Assembly (NCBI GenBank): GCA_036346225.1
Contig: JARFIW010000115.1
Location: 806,001-870,000, forward strand
Source of the DNA: Platerodrilus igneus
Taxonomy: Eukaryota; Arthropoda; Insecta; Coleoptera; Lycidae
Length of the DNA: 64,000 bases
Direction of reading: 5' to 3'
Positions 22,701-34,125 of this stretch are shown here, one piece after another. Position numbers and translations under genes: made by a program. Below the pieces are notes generated by a model. It ran no database searches and was not told where the DNA came from. It saw only the letters and a list, made by a program, of their open reading frames with translations. Numbering within the stretch: position 1 is the first letter of the stretch; each line of letters starts with the position of its first letter.

Positions 22701-25700
22701 ACATGTGATGGAGTTGAAGCACTACAGACATTGCTATATATGATCGTTGGTGCTTCAATAAAAAGTTTCCAACAACTCCCAGGTGTGAAATATGGAGTTA
22801 AGTATTCACAAAATCGGGGGATCGAATGCATTGAGGTTTGAAGCACCAATGAAGCACTACAGATATTGCTACATATGATCGTTAAGAGCTATCACAACAA
22901 AAAAGTTGTACCTGAGCGTTGCTTTTAAATATTTTCGAAACTGCAACTACACCTGCGACATTGTTTGAGACATCATAAAGCACTAACAGAGCACTAAAGA
23001 TTGTGCTACATGTGGTCATTATTACTCTGAGTGCAAAATAGTTGTAGGCCACTTGGAGATCTGCACCGAAAGTGAGGTCGTGATGAGGTTTGAAGCACTA
23101 ATGAAGCACTACATGCATTGCTACATATGTTCGTTAGTGCTTCCATAACAAAAAGTTGTAAACAATTTTCAGGTCTGTAATATGAAGTCGGATATTTCTG
23201 AAACTGGAAGATTGGCTGCATTGGGGTTTAAAGCACTAACGAAGCACTAAAGATTGCGCTACATACATTGCGAAATAGTTGAGTTGTACGCAACTTAGAT
23301 CTGAACTTTGAGTTGAATATTTCCGGAGCCGGAAATTGAAAGGTATGGTCACAACGGGGTTTGAAGCACTAAGGATTGTGTTATATATAATCGTTAGTGT
23401 TTCCGTAACAAAAACTTGTATCTTACTTCCAGAGCTGAGCTTTGGTTTCGAATTTTTCCGAAACTTCAAATATGATTGCGATGTGGTTTGAGACACCATA
23501 GAGCACTAATGGAGCACTTAAGATTGAGCTGCACATGGTCGTTAGTGCTCTCATTGCAAAATAGTTGTAGGCAACTTAAAGATCTTTAGATCGGGGTTGA
23601 TAATTTCCTAAACCGGAAGCAAGGCCACGATGGGGTTTAAAGCACTAACGAAGCACTACAGATATTGCTAAATATGCTCGTTTGCTTCCATACAAAAGTT
23701 TGTAAATAACTTGCGGGTCAACAATATGAAGTCGAATGCTTGCAAAACTCTGAAGATTGACTGCATTGAGGTTTGAAGCACAATAAAGCACTAACGAAGC
23801 ACTAAGGATTGTGATGTATATGGCCGTTAGTGCTCCCGTTGTAAAATAGATGTAGGCAACTTAGAGATCTAAACTTTAAGGTTGAATATTTCCAGAATCA
23901 GAAGTACGGCCGTGATGGGGTTTGAAGCACCAACAAAGCACTAGAGATGTAGCTACATGTGCTCGTTAGTGCTTCCATAACGAAAAGTTGTAAATAACCT
24001 CTGGATCAGAAATATGAAGTCGAGTGTTTCTGAAACTTGGGAGATCGACTGCATTGAGGTTTGAAGCACAATAAAGTACTAACGAAGCACTAAAGATTGT
24101 TCTATATATGGTCGTTGGTGCTCCCATTACAAAGTAGTTGCAGGCAACTTGGAGATCTGAACTTTAGGGTTGGATATTTCCAAAACCGGAAGTATGGCAA
24201 TGATGGGGTTTGAAGCACTAACGAAGCACTACAGATATTGCTACATATACCCTTAGTGATTCCATAACAAAAGTTGTAAACAACGTCCAGGTTTGATTTA
24301 TGAAGTCGAATATTTCCTAAACCGGAAAATCAACTGTGTTAATGTTTCAAGCCCAATGAAGTACTAATGAAGCACTAAACATTGTATTACATGCGGTCGT
24401 TGGTGCGCCCATTGTAAAATAGTTGTAGGCCACGATGGGGTTTAAGGAGATTACGATGCACTACATGTGATCGTTAGTGCTTCCATAAAAAAGTTGTACC
24501 CAACTTCCGGATCTGAGCTTTGGTGAATATTTCTGAAAACGGCAAGTACGGCTGTGATGTGGTTTGAAACGCCAAAAAGCACTAACAGAGCACTAAAGAT
24601 TATGCTAGGTATGGTTGTTATTGCGCTCATTGCAAAATAGTTGTATTTGGCTTAGCGATCTGAACTTTGGGCTTGAATATTTCCGAAACCAGAAGTACGG
24701 CAGCGATGTGGTTTGAAGCACTAACGAAGAACTACACATATAACTACATATAATCATTAGCGTTTCCATATCAAAAAGTTATAAACAAGTTCCAGTATGA
24801 AGTCAAATATTTCCGAAACCGTAAGATCGGCTGCTTTGAGGCTCGCAGCACAATAAAGTACTAACAAAGCACTAAAGATTTTGCTACATATGGTCGTTAG
24901 TGCTCCCATTGCAAAGTAGTTGCAGCCAACTTGGAGATCTGAACATTATGGTTGGATAGTTCCGAAACCGGAAGTACGGCAATGATGGGGTTTGAAGCAC
25001 TTAACAAAGCACTAGAGATACTGCTGCATATGATCATTAGTGCTTCCGTATCGAAAAGGTTCTGCCCAACTTTCAGATCTGAGCTTTGGTTTCGAATATT
25101 TCTTATTAAGTGCGGTTGCGACGTAGTTTAAGACACCATAAAGCATTAACGAAGCACTACAGATTTTGCTTCAGGGATCTTAGTGCTTCCATTAAAAAAT
25201 CTGTAGTTACCTTCCAGTTTCTAACCTTGCAAATTGAAGTCGATTATAACCTAAACCGGGATAGAGGCTGCGCTGGGGTTTGAAGCGCAGTGAAGTTTTC
25301 ACGAAGCACTAAAGATTATGCTATATAAAATGGTCAGTGCCTCTGTTACAATTAACAACCAAATTCATGATTATAAATTTCAAGTCAAATATTTCCAAAG
25401 CCAGAAGAGTGGCTGCATTAGAATTTGAAGCGTAATGAAGCACTCAATATTGTGCTACATAGGATCGTTAGTGCTTCATAACAAAAAAGTTGTGACCAAC
25501 TTCCAGATCTGAAATCTCAAGTTAAACATTTCCTAAACAGGAAGAAGAGCTGGATTTGGTTACAATGAAACACTCACGAAGCACTAAAGATTATGACACA
25601 TGATCGTAAGTGCTTCTGTAATAATAAAGTTGTAACCAGCTTCACGATATGAAGTTTGAGGTTGGGTAATTCCGAAATTGAAATTGGGACTATTGGGGTT

Positions 25701-25860
25701 TGAAGCAAAATGAAGCACTTATGCTCGTTACTGCGTCTGTAATATAAAGTTGTTACTTACTTCCAGATTTCAAATTTCTAGTTAAATATTTCCGATACGA
25801 GGAAAGAGTTTGTGTTGGAGTTTTGAAGCACTGGGCATTTTACTATATGGCATTTTTTGT
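19786..25860. repeat. Large array, ~120-160-bp unit, higher-order structure
   Basis: About 40 copies of a unit with GAAGCACTAATGAAGCACTA, GATATTGCTACATATGATCG, TTAGTGCTTCCATAA, AAAAGTTGTA, GAATATTTCCGAAACC and GGTTTGAAGCACTAA. In 20640-22500 several multi-unit blocks recur almost unchanged: one beginning GTGATGGGGTTGAAGCACTA appears near 20970, 21280 and 21925, and one with ATGAAACACTAGACATTGC near 20670, 21625 and 22400. This is higher-order repetition with periods of about 310 and 960 bp, a sign of recent unequal exchange. Entirely intronic. Confidence 0.92.
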
Positions 25861-26400
25861 GTTGTTTATGTGTAGCCGACTCTACGGGCTACAGTCCAGC
25901 TGTAAGTGGCCGCAGTTGTTTATTACTAGTTGTATGCCACTAAAATATAAAGCACTAAAGAGCACTAATGAAACGGTTTCAGCTGTACTAAATTTTTGAA
26001 ATTGAAACAAACCGTGACCAGCTGTAAAAATTCAAGTAGTTATAATTTTTTTTATTAGCCACCGTATGCCGCCGAGATATGAAGCACTAACTTTTGGCTC
26101 TAAAAATTTTTTGTAATTAAAACAAACCATACCTATAATTAAAAATATAAATATCCCTAAAATTTTTATTAGAAGTCTGCCGCAGATGAAGCACTAACGG
26201 CAGTAATGAAACATTAACTTTTGCTGTACTAAATTCTGAAATTGAAACAATTCGTGGCCAGCTGTAAAAATGTACGTGCTCGTAACTTTTTTATTAGCAA
26301 CTACCTTATCGAAGTATGAAGCACTAATGAAACATTAACTATCGACTGTACACATTTTTGGGAATTGAAACAAATCGCGACTAGAATTAAAAATATATAT
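25861..26400. repeat. Related degenerate repeats, ~115-bp unit, about 4 copies
   Basis: Units with TGAAATTGAAACAAACCGTG, CCAGCTGTAAAAAT, TTTTTTATTAGCCACC and TATGAAGCACTAA. They keep the GAAGCACTAA word of the preceding array, so they are probably an offshoot of it. Confidence 0.7.
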
Positions 26401-29330
26401 CGTTTCCCCGAGAACAGTAAAAATCACATGAAGTACCCTAAAAGGCTAAGGTAAAGAGCGATGGGAATGATAATTAGGCCACTACCTCGAAAAACGCGTA
26501 CTAAACAGTACTCCGAACAAAGCACAACCGCTCTAGTCAAACCCCGGTACAAAAATGTCCACGTAATTCTGGGCAGAATTAGTTCGAGGTCCAGTAAAAG
26601 TTTCACATCATTTCTTTGTGAAATAAAAATCCCACGAGAGTGCCCTACAAGAATAAAGTAAAGACAGGTGGGACAATAATTAGGTTACTATCTTGATAAA
26701 CACACTAAACGGCACTCTGGTCAAGACACAACCTCTCTAGTCGAGTTCCAATACTAAAGTATCCATGTAATTCCTAGCAAAATTAGTTCTAATAAAAGTT
26801 ACGCAATATTTCCCCGGGAACGATAAAAATATCACTAGAGTGCCCAAAAAGGATAAGATAAAGAAAGGTGGGGGCGATAATTAGCCCACTACCTAAAAAA
26901 TGCACAATCTCTAATCGAGTCCCACTTTTAAAGTATCCACTAAAAGTTCCATATCATTTCCCCAGGAAGGATAAAAATCACACGAGTGTGCAGTAAACGC
27001 ATACGGTAAAAAGAGGAATGGGCAATGATTACATTGCTACCTCGAAAATCACTTACTAAAGGGCACTCTGACGAAATACAACTACTCTAGTCGAGTCCCG
27101 ATACTATAGTGCCCATGTAAGTCCTGGTAGAATTCGAGGTCGAATAAAAGTCATCGTTTCCTCAATAACGATAAGAATTCTATGTGTCCTAAAAGGATAA
27201 GATAAAGACAGGTGTGGACGATAATTAGGTCATTATCTCGAAAAATACGCACTAAACAGCACTCTGACCAAAATATAACCTCTTCATTTCATTCCCAATA
27301 CTAAAGTGTTCATTTAATTCTTGGCAGAATTAGGGCGCGGTCTAATAACAGTTTCACATTTCCTTGGGAACGATAACAACGCAAGAGTGCCCTAATAGGA
27401 TAAGGTAAATACAGATAGAGACAACATTTTGATCGCTACACTAAACAGCACTCTGACCATAATACAACCTCTCTAGTCGATCCTCGATACTGTGTCCATG
27501 TAATTCCCGGCAGAATTAATCTGAGGTCCAATAAAAGCTTCACTTCATTTCGTCAAGAAATCCCACAAGTGCCCAAAAAGGATACGGTAAAGGCAGGATA
27601 GGGACGATAATTAGGTCACTATCTCGAGAAACACACACTAATCAGCACTCTGACCAAAATACAACTGGTCTAGTCGAGTCTTGATACTAAAGTGCCCATG
27701 TAATTCCCGGCAGAATTTGAGGTCCAATAAAAGTTTCACATCATTTTCTCAAAGTGATAATTAAGGCACTACCTCGAAAAACACTAACTAAACGGCACTC
27801 CGACCAGAATACAACTGCTCAAGTCGAATCCCAATACTAAAGTACCCACGTAATCCCGGCAGAATATTAGGTACAATAAAAGTTTTACGTTGTTTCTCCA
27901 TGCACGATAATTAGGTCACTACCTCGAGAAACTCACACTAAACGGCGCTCCAACCAAAATACAACACCTCTAGTCGAGCCTTGATACTAAAGTGTCCATG
28001 TAATTCCTGGCAGAATTTGAGGTCCAATAGAAGTTTTACTTGGTTTCGCCGTGAGCGATAAAAATCCCACGGAAGTACCCTAAAACGACAAATTAAAGGC
28101 AAATGGGAACGATAATTAGGTCAGTACCTCAAGAAACACGCACTAAACAGCATTCCGACCTAAATACAACCGCTCTAGTCGAGTTCCAATACTAAACTGC
28201 CCACATAATTGCTAGCAGAATTGGAGGTATACTAAAAGTTTCACATTATTTGCCCAAAAACGATAAAAGCCCTTCTAGTGTCCTAAAAGGGTAAGGTAAA
28301 AGGAGGTGACGGCGATAGGTTATTACCTAGAAAAATTGTAAACGGCACTCGCCCAAAATACAACGCTCTAGTCGACTTCCAATATTAAAGTGACCATGTA
28401 ATTTCCAGCAGAATTAGTTTGGGGTCCAAAAAAGTTTCACATCGTTTTCGTAAAATGATAATTAAGTCACTATCTCGAAAAATACAACTTAACGGCTCTC
28501 CGACTATAATACAACCGCTCTAGTCGAGTCCCAATGCTAAAGTGTCCTCGTAATTCCCAGCAGAATTTGAGGTCCAATAGAAGTTTGATTTGTTGTTGCC
28601 GTGAGCGATAAAAATCCCACGGGAGTGCCCTAAAACGATAAATTAATGATAAATTGGGACAATAATTAGGTCAGTTCCCCAAGAAACATGCACTAAACTG
28701 CATTCCGACCTACATACAACTGCTCTACTCGAGTTCCAGTACTAAAGTGCCCATATATTTGCTAGCAGAATTGGAGGTCCAATAAAAGATTCACATTATT
28801 TGCCCAAGAACGGTAAAAACCCCTCGACTGTCCTAAAAGGTTAAGGTAAAGGGTGGCGGGGATAATAGGTCTTTACCTAGAAATACACTAAACGGCACTT
28901 GGCCAAAACACAACCGCTCTAGTTGACTGTCAATATTAAATTGACCACGTAATTCCCAGCAGAATTAGTTTGGGGTCCAAAAAAGTTTCACATCTTTTTC
29001 CCAAAATGATAATTAAGTCACTACTTCGAAAAACACTAAACGGCACTTGACCAAAACACAATCGCTCTAGTCAACTCTCGATATTAAAGTGGCCATGTAA
29101 ATCCCAGGTCCAATAAAAGTTTTACATTATTTCCCCGAGAACTATAAAATTCTTACGAGAGCCTTAAAAGGATATGGTAAAGAGGGGTGGAGAAACACGC
29201 GAAAGGGCACAACGCTCTAGTTGAGTCCTGATACTAAAGCGTCCATGTACTTTGCACAGAATTTGTTCGAGCTCCAATAATAGTTTCACATCATTTCCCC
29301 AAGAGCGATAAAAATCCTACGAGAAATATG
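26401..29330. repeat. Minisatellite, ~200-bp unit, about 15 copies
   Basis: The unit contains GATAATTAGGTCACTACCTC, ACTAAACGGCACTC, CAACCGCTCTAGTCGAGTCC, AATACTAAAGTG, TAATTCCCGGCAGAATT and CCAATAAAAGTTTCACATC. The first word recurs at 26469, 26670, 26875, 27025, 27218, 27608, 27907, 28109 and onward. There are no real reading frames. Intronic in Top2. Confidence 0.9.
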
Positions 29331-29766
29331 TAACCCCCCAACATATTTTTACGCCATTCTAAACCTACTTCTTAACTGTACTCAAGGCCAGAGCCAGGAA
29401 AAAAGGGGAATTACTTGTGCTTTTATACGAAATACGGTAAATTTAGTGAGTATAGGAAATGGAAGCTGGTTATCCAATAATTGAAAAAGCCAAAATGAAT
29501 TAATTCACGTAACATGTAACAACGTTAAGCAGAAACCGGCTCTGCTTATAGCTCTCGATAAGAACCCAACAGTTATTTTACACGTTAATCCATGTATCAG
29601 ATTTTTCATTTCCCTTTCAAATTATTTTCGACGACTAAAATTATTTATTTGCAGCTAATGTTTTGTTACCTACACTCCATACGGCATCAAAATTTTCCAC
29701 TACAATTGAAAGCAATGACAATCAGACAACGCCACTTGTTTATTACTAATCGCTTGTTTGTTTTAG
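29331..29766. other. Unique sequence before exon acceptor
   Basis: No repeat. It includes pyrimidine-rich sequence leading to the acceptor TTGTTTGTTTTAG at 29754-29766. Confidence 0.5.
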
Positions 29767-31437
29767 GTGCACGCTGATCCTAACCGAAGGAGATTCGGCC
29801 AAATCGTTAGCCGTAGCCGGATTATCAATAGTCGGACGTGACTATTACGGAGTCTTTCCTCTACGTGGTAAAATCTTAAACGTCCGTGAAGCAACGCACA
29901 AGCAAATAATGGAAAATGCCGAAATTCAAAGCCTTGCGAAAATTCTCGGCTTGCAGTACAAGAAAAAATACAACAACGAGAGCGATATGCAGACTTTGCG
30001 TTACGGAAAGATTATGATTATGACCGATCAGGATCAAGATGGTTCTCATATTAAGGGCCTCCTTATTAATTTTATACACCACAATTGGCCGGAGTTGTTG
30101 CGGCAGAATTTTTTGGAAGAGTTTATCACACCGATCGTTAAAGTTCGAAAGCGCAACACAGTGTTATCGTTTTACTCGTTACCTGAGTTTCACGAATGGA
30201 AAAATAATACAGCTGATCATGCGTCGTACACTGTCAAGTACTACAAAGGTTTGGGTACCTCTGATTCAGTCGAAGCTAAAGAGTATTTCCGAGACATGGC
30301 AAGACATCGAATTCGCTTCCGATACACCGGACAACAAGACGATGACCATATCGTTCTCGCCTTTAGTAAAAAACACGTTGATCATCGTAAGGAGTGGTTA
30401 ACGAACTTCATGGTCGAATCGAAACGACGCAAAGAAATTGGTTTACCTGAAAAGTACCTGTATACGAAAGACACAAAGTTTGTTTCGTATGCCGACTTCG
30501 TCAATCTCGAATTGGTATTGTTTTCAAACGCCGATAATGTACGTTCAATACCGTGTCTAGTCGATGGTTTTAAACCTGGACAACGTAAAATTTTGTTTAC
30601 GTGCATCAAGCGCAACGATAAACGAGAAGTTAAAGTAGCTCAATTAGCCGGTTCGGTTGCTGAACATTCCGCATACCATCATGGTGAAGTATCGCTTTGT
30701 ATGACGATCGTTGGGTTGGCCCAAAACTACGTGGGTAGCAATAACATTAACCTATTAGAACCACGTGGTCAGTTCGGTACTCGTTTAGCCGGTGGAAAGG
30801 ATTCGGCTAGCGCTAGGTATATTTTTACAAAGCTTTCACCGCTTACACGACTTATATTTCACCCGCAAGATGATCCGTTGCTCAAACACGAATACGACGA
30901 TAACAAACGAATTGAACCCGTATGGTATATTCCAATCCTACCGATGTTACTTGTTAATGGTGCTGAAGGCATCGGAACCGGTTGGATGACAAAAATACCC
31001 AATTATAATCCACGCGAAATTGTCGAAAACCTACGCAAAATGCTCAACGATGAAGATCCCGATAATATGATACCGTGGTATAAGAACTTCACTGGCAGTA
31101 TAGAGGATTGCGGTGATATGCGATACGTTATCAGCGGAGAAATATCGATAATTGGTGATGAAAAATTAGAAATTACCGAGCTGCCCGTTGGAACTTGGAC
31201 GCAAAACTATAAAGAAAACGTTCTTGAACCTCTTCTACACGGATCGGAAAAGTTTAAACCGTTGATATCAGATTATAAAGAGTATAATTCCGATCTTACC
31301 GTACGGTTTGTTATTACGTGTATTTCTGGTAAACTTGCCGAAATGGAGGAACAAGGATTACATAAGACTTTTAAGCTGCAGTCGCTTATAAATACGTCTT
31401 CCATGTGTGCTTTCGACGAACTTGGATGCTTGCGAAG
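29767..31437 (+). CDS. Top2: DNA topoisomerase II, TOPRIM and catalytic core exon
   Basis: Residues 463-1019 plus part of 1020. The acceptor TTTTAG|G completes Lys463 across the 13.1-kb intron. The TOPRIM domain opens with TLILTEGDSAKS (EGD at 470-472), then PLRGK near 496 and the metal-binding DQDQD at 550-554. The winged-helix domain contains PRGQFGTRLAGGKDSASARY with the DNA-linking catalytic Tyr814 (codon 30818-30820), preceded by Arg813 as in other type IIA enzymes. The tower region with an NGAEGIGTGW segment follows. The donor AAG|GTAAGTTT lies at 31438. All residues needed for cleavage and religation are present. Length and motif spacing match animal Top2, so this copy is very likely functional. 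Confidence 0.97.
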
Positions 31438-31494
31438 GTAAGTTTAAATTGTAGAAACGATATACATATATAGGTGTGGCGTGAACTTGGATAC

Positions 31495-32360
31495 TGTTAC
31501 GTGCCGAAATTTGGCACTAGACATCTTTAGTTTACTTTTGATGTGCAGGAGTTTCGCGCCTTAAATTTGAAAGATGTTGCGCGTATTTCCGTCACGCCAG
31601 AAGTGCGTTGGACGAACTTCGCCCGACGCATGTAAGGGAAAAAAGTGGGGCAGTTTCCGGCAGACGCTGAAACGTGGCTTTTTGCTTTTGAACATCGAGA
31701 AGAGTGATCGTGTCTGGTATCGTATCTTATCTCTAGTATGTAGATTTCCTTTTTGCTTATCTTTTTTATCGTTCCTTATAACCTGTTCCTGTCATTACCG
31801 CTACATAGGTAGAAGATAAATCTGGATACAACTTGGGAGCAGCTCACACCCCGCAGTCGCTAGCCGGAGCAATCCCGGAGGTTGAGCTCACGTTGGGTGC
31901 CAATTCTTACATTTAAATGTTTCAGTTACATAACCGTCGACGCGGTATATACCGCGCCCAACGTGGGCTCGACCTCCGGGATTGCTCCGGCTAGCGACTG
32001 TGGGGTGTGGGCTGCTCCCAGGTTGTATCCAGATTTATCTTCTACCTATGTAGCGGTAATGACAGGAACATGTTATAAGGAACGATAAAAAAGATAAGCA
32101 AAAAGGAAATCTACATACTAGAGATAAGATACGATACCAGACACGATCACTCTTCTCGATGTTCAAAGGCAAAAAGCCACGTTTCAGCGTCTGCCGGAAA
32201 CTTCCCCACTTTTTTCCCTTACATGCGTCGGCGCGAAGTTCGTCCAACGCACTTCTGACGTGACGGAAATACGCGCAAAGTCTTTCAAATTTAAGGCGCG
32301 AAACTCCCGCACATCAAAAGTAAACTAAAGATGTCTAGTGCCAAATTTTGGCACGTAACA
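31495..32360. mobile_element. Palindromic LTR-like element, TSD ATAC
   Basis: Starts TGTTACGTGCCGAAATTTGG and ends CCAAATTTTGGCACGTAACA (866 bp). ATAC lies directly on each side (31491-31494, 32361-32364). The two halves are near-perfect inverted copies of about 390 bp. At the centre, CTCACGTTGGGTGCCA (left) and CGCGCCCAACGTGGGCTCG (right) again match the tRNA-Lys(CUU) acceptor/T-arm, and ATTTAAAT lies between. It should form a very long hairpin. It sits 57 bp past the Top2 donor at 31438. The mirror open frames of 81 and 70 codons are the same non-coding arm read from both sides. Confidence 0.78.
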
Positions 32361-32364
32361 ATAC

Positions 32365-32803
32365 TTACAGAGGTATAATACTAGAAAAGATTTTTATACC
32401 GATCGGGGTTTGATTTTGAAATGATCATTTATTTATTTATATCTACGTGTGTGCGTGTGCAAGCGTTTGTGCATGCGCGCGCGCTTGCGCGCGCGTGTGT
32501 ATGAATATTTTATATGCATACAGGAGACCTCGTTTGGGGGAAAAACCCTGCAAATAAGCCCACGAAATTAACATTTAAAACAATGTATGAGTTTAGCAAT
32601 CAACTGTTAAATTGAAAAAATAAACTGCAAAAATCATTTAATTGCATACTCAAGCGGCCTTTGTTTTACAGTGAAATCAACAGAATAATGTGAACCTCCC
32701 AACCTCTCGTTCTTATAGTCCATGTCGTAAGACACAGGCTGCCGATCTGAATAGTAACATACAAACCGCGATTCCACTTATAAAAATAAAGCCTAACAGC
32801 ACT
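32365..32803. other. Unique intron sequence
   Basis: Nothing recognised except the alternating purine-pyrimidine tract listed separately and the SINE tail that follows. Confidence 0.45.
32446..32506. repeat. Alternating purine-pyrimidine tract (Z-DNA-prone)
   Basis: GTGTGTGCGTGTGC followed by GCATGCGCGCGCGC and GCGCGCGTGTGTATG. About 60 bp of almost strict alternation with a GC core that can also self-pair. Such tracts favour left-handed DNA under negative supercoiling. Confidence 0.7.
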
Positions 32804-32815
32804 TACCTCCGATAT

Positions 32816-32861
32816 CCAATGTAGTACCTTCGGGTGAAGTATTGGAAAATCACATGCAAAG
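32816..32861 (+). mobile_element. 46-bp 5'-truncated SINE, 12-bp TSD
   Basis: Only the 3' tail of the SINE family (AATGTAGTACCTTCGGGTGA, then a GTATTGGAAAATCACATG-type end). TTACCTCCGATA is duplicated exactly on each side (32804-32815 and 32862-32873). This is typical of premature arrest during target-primed reverse transcription. Confidence 0.85.
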
Positions 32862-33726
32862 TTACCTCCGATACAGTATTTTATAAATAATATCGAAGTT
32901 TAGCTAGCGGTTGTAAAATTGAAAACGCAAAAATTATATTTATAGCACTGACACTTATTGTTATTGAAAAACAACAAAGTAAATTATTTAGAACAAGTGT
33001 TTCTTCTATCTAGCGCCATACTTGCGATGACGAGAACCCTAAGAATTTGAAAAAATATGCTGAAATTGGGCATTTTCAGGGATTTACAGTGGCGATTGGA
33101 AAATTATATTTTTAACACCGCTACACTTGTTGAAAAATAACAAAGCAATTTTATTTGAGACAGGTGTTCTTCTACCTACCGCCATGCTTGCGATGACAAG
33201 AATGCTTGCAGAATTTGTATAATCAGTGCATTTTCAGGAATTTGCAACGACGAACAGAAAATTATATTTTTACCCCTGCGACACTTGTCGGAAAACGACA
33301 CAGCAAGATATTTAAAGCAAGCATTTTTCTACCCACCACCATACTTGTGATGATATTTTGAAATTAGTACATTTTTGGGGATTTGCAATGATGACAGAAA
33401 TGCTCACCGAATTTGGGAAAACATTTTGAAATTGGTGTATTTTCGGATATTTGCAATGACTATGGGAAAATTATATTTTTAACACTGTAGCACTTGTTGA
33501 AAAACAAAAAAGCAAGTTATTTAAGACTAACATTCTTCGACTTACTGTCAAGCTCGTGATGACAAGAACGCTCACAGAAATTGGGAAATTTTTTTTGAAA
33601 TTAGTGCATTTTTGGGGATTTGTAATGACGATGGGAAAATTATATTTTTAACACTGCGACACTTGTTGAAAAACGGCAAAGCAAGTTATTTAAGGCAAGC
33701 GTTCTTCTACCTACCGTCACGATTGT

Positions 33727-34125
33727 TGTACCGGCAAAGTAGCTGGTAGTTAAGAGCACCCCGGTATGCGAGAGGGTTCGATATGAGCAGGACTATATGA
33801 TAGGGAAAAAGAGTAAAATACAAGATCACACTCACCATGTATTAATCTTCAGCTCACTGGATGGTTTCTTCAGTGCACATAAATAAGTTCATAACGTCAA
33901 GCACTAACACTCGCATAAAGGCCAGGCCGAAAAGGCAAGGAAAATGAGGAATAATAGAAAGAGGAATATATTAGAGTTTTACCCTTCACGTTAACCGTGC
34001 TGTCCGAGAGCGTCTATTTTTACTTACTTTCTAGTGATTGCATGCACACACTCGAGGTAATCACGAACGAGAGTTTATACCCAACTACCCAACGTGGCAA
34101 ATATGAAAGTGGTATGGCGCGTACA
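33727..34125. mobile_element. ~400-bp insertion with tRNA-like internal promoter boxes
   Basis: Breaks the ~168-bp array. ATTGT is present on each side (33722-33726, 34126-34130), and the array resumes in register. The start holds an A-box-like AGTAGCTGGTAGTTAAGAGC and, about 30 bp on, a B-box-like GAGGGTTCGATATG, suggesting a tRNA-derived SINE of a family different from the one at 58860. The termini TTGTAC/GTACAA could instead mark a short inverted repeat. No poly(A) tail is visible. Confidence 0.45.

Noticed and set aside
19786..25860. CRISPR-like appearance of regularly spaced repeats
   Set aside because: Units are contiguous and diverged, with no unique spacers, no cas genes and a eukaryotic context.
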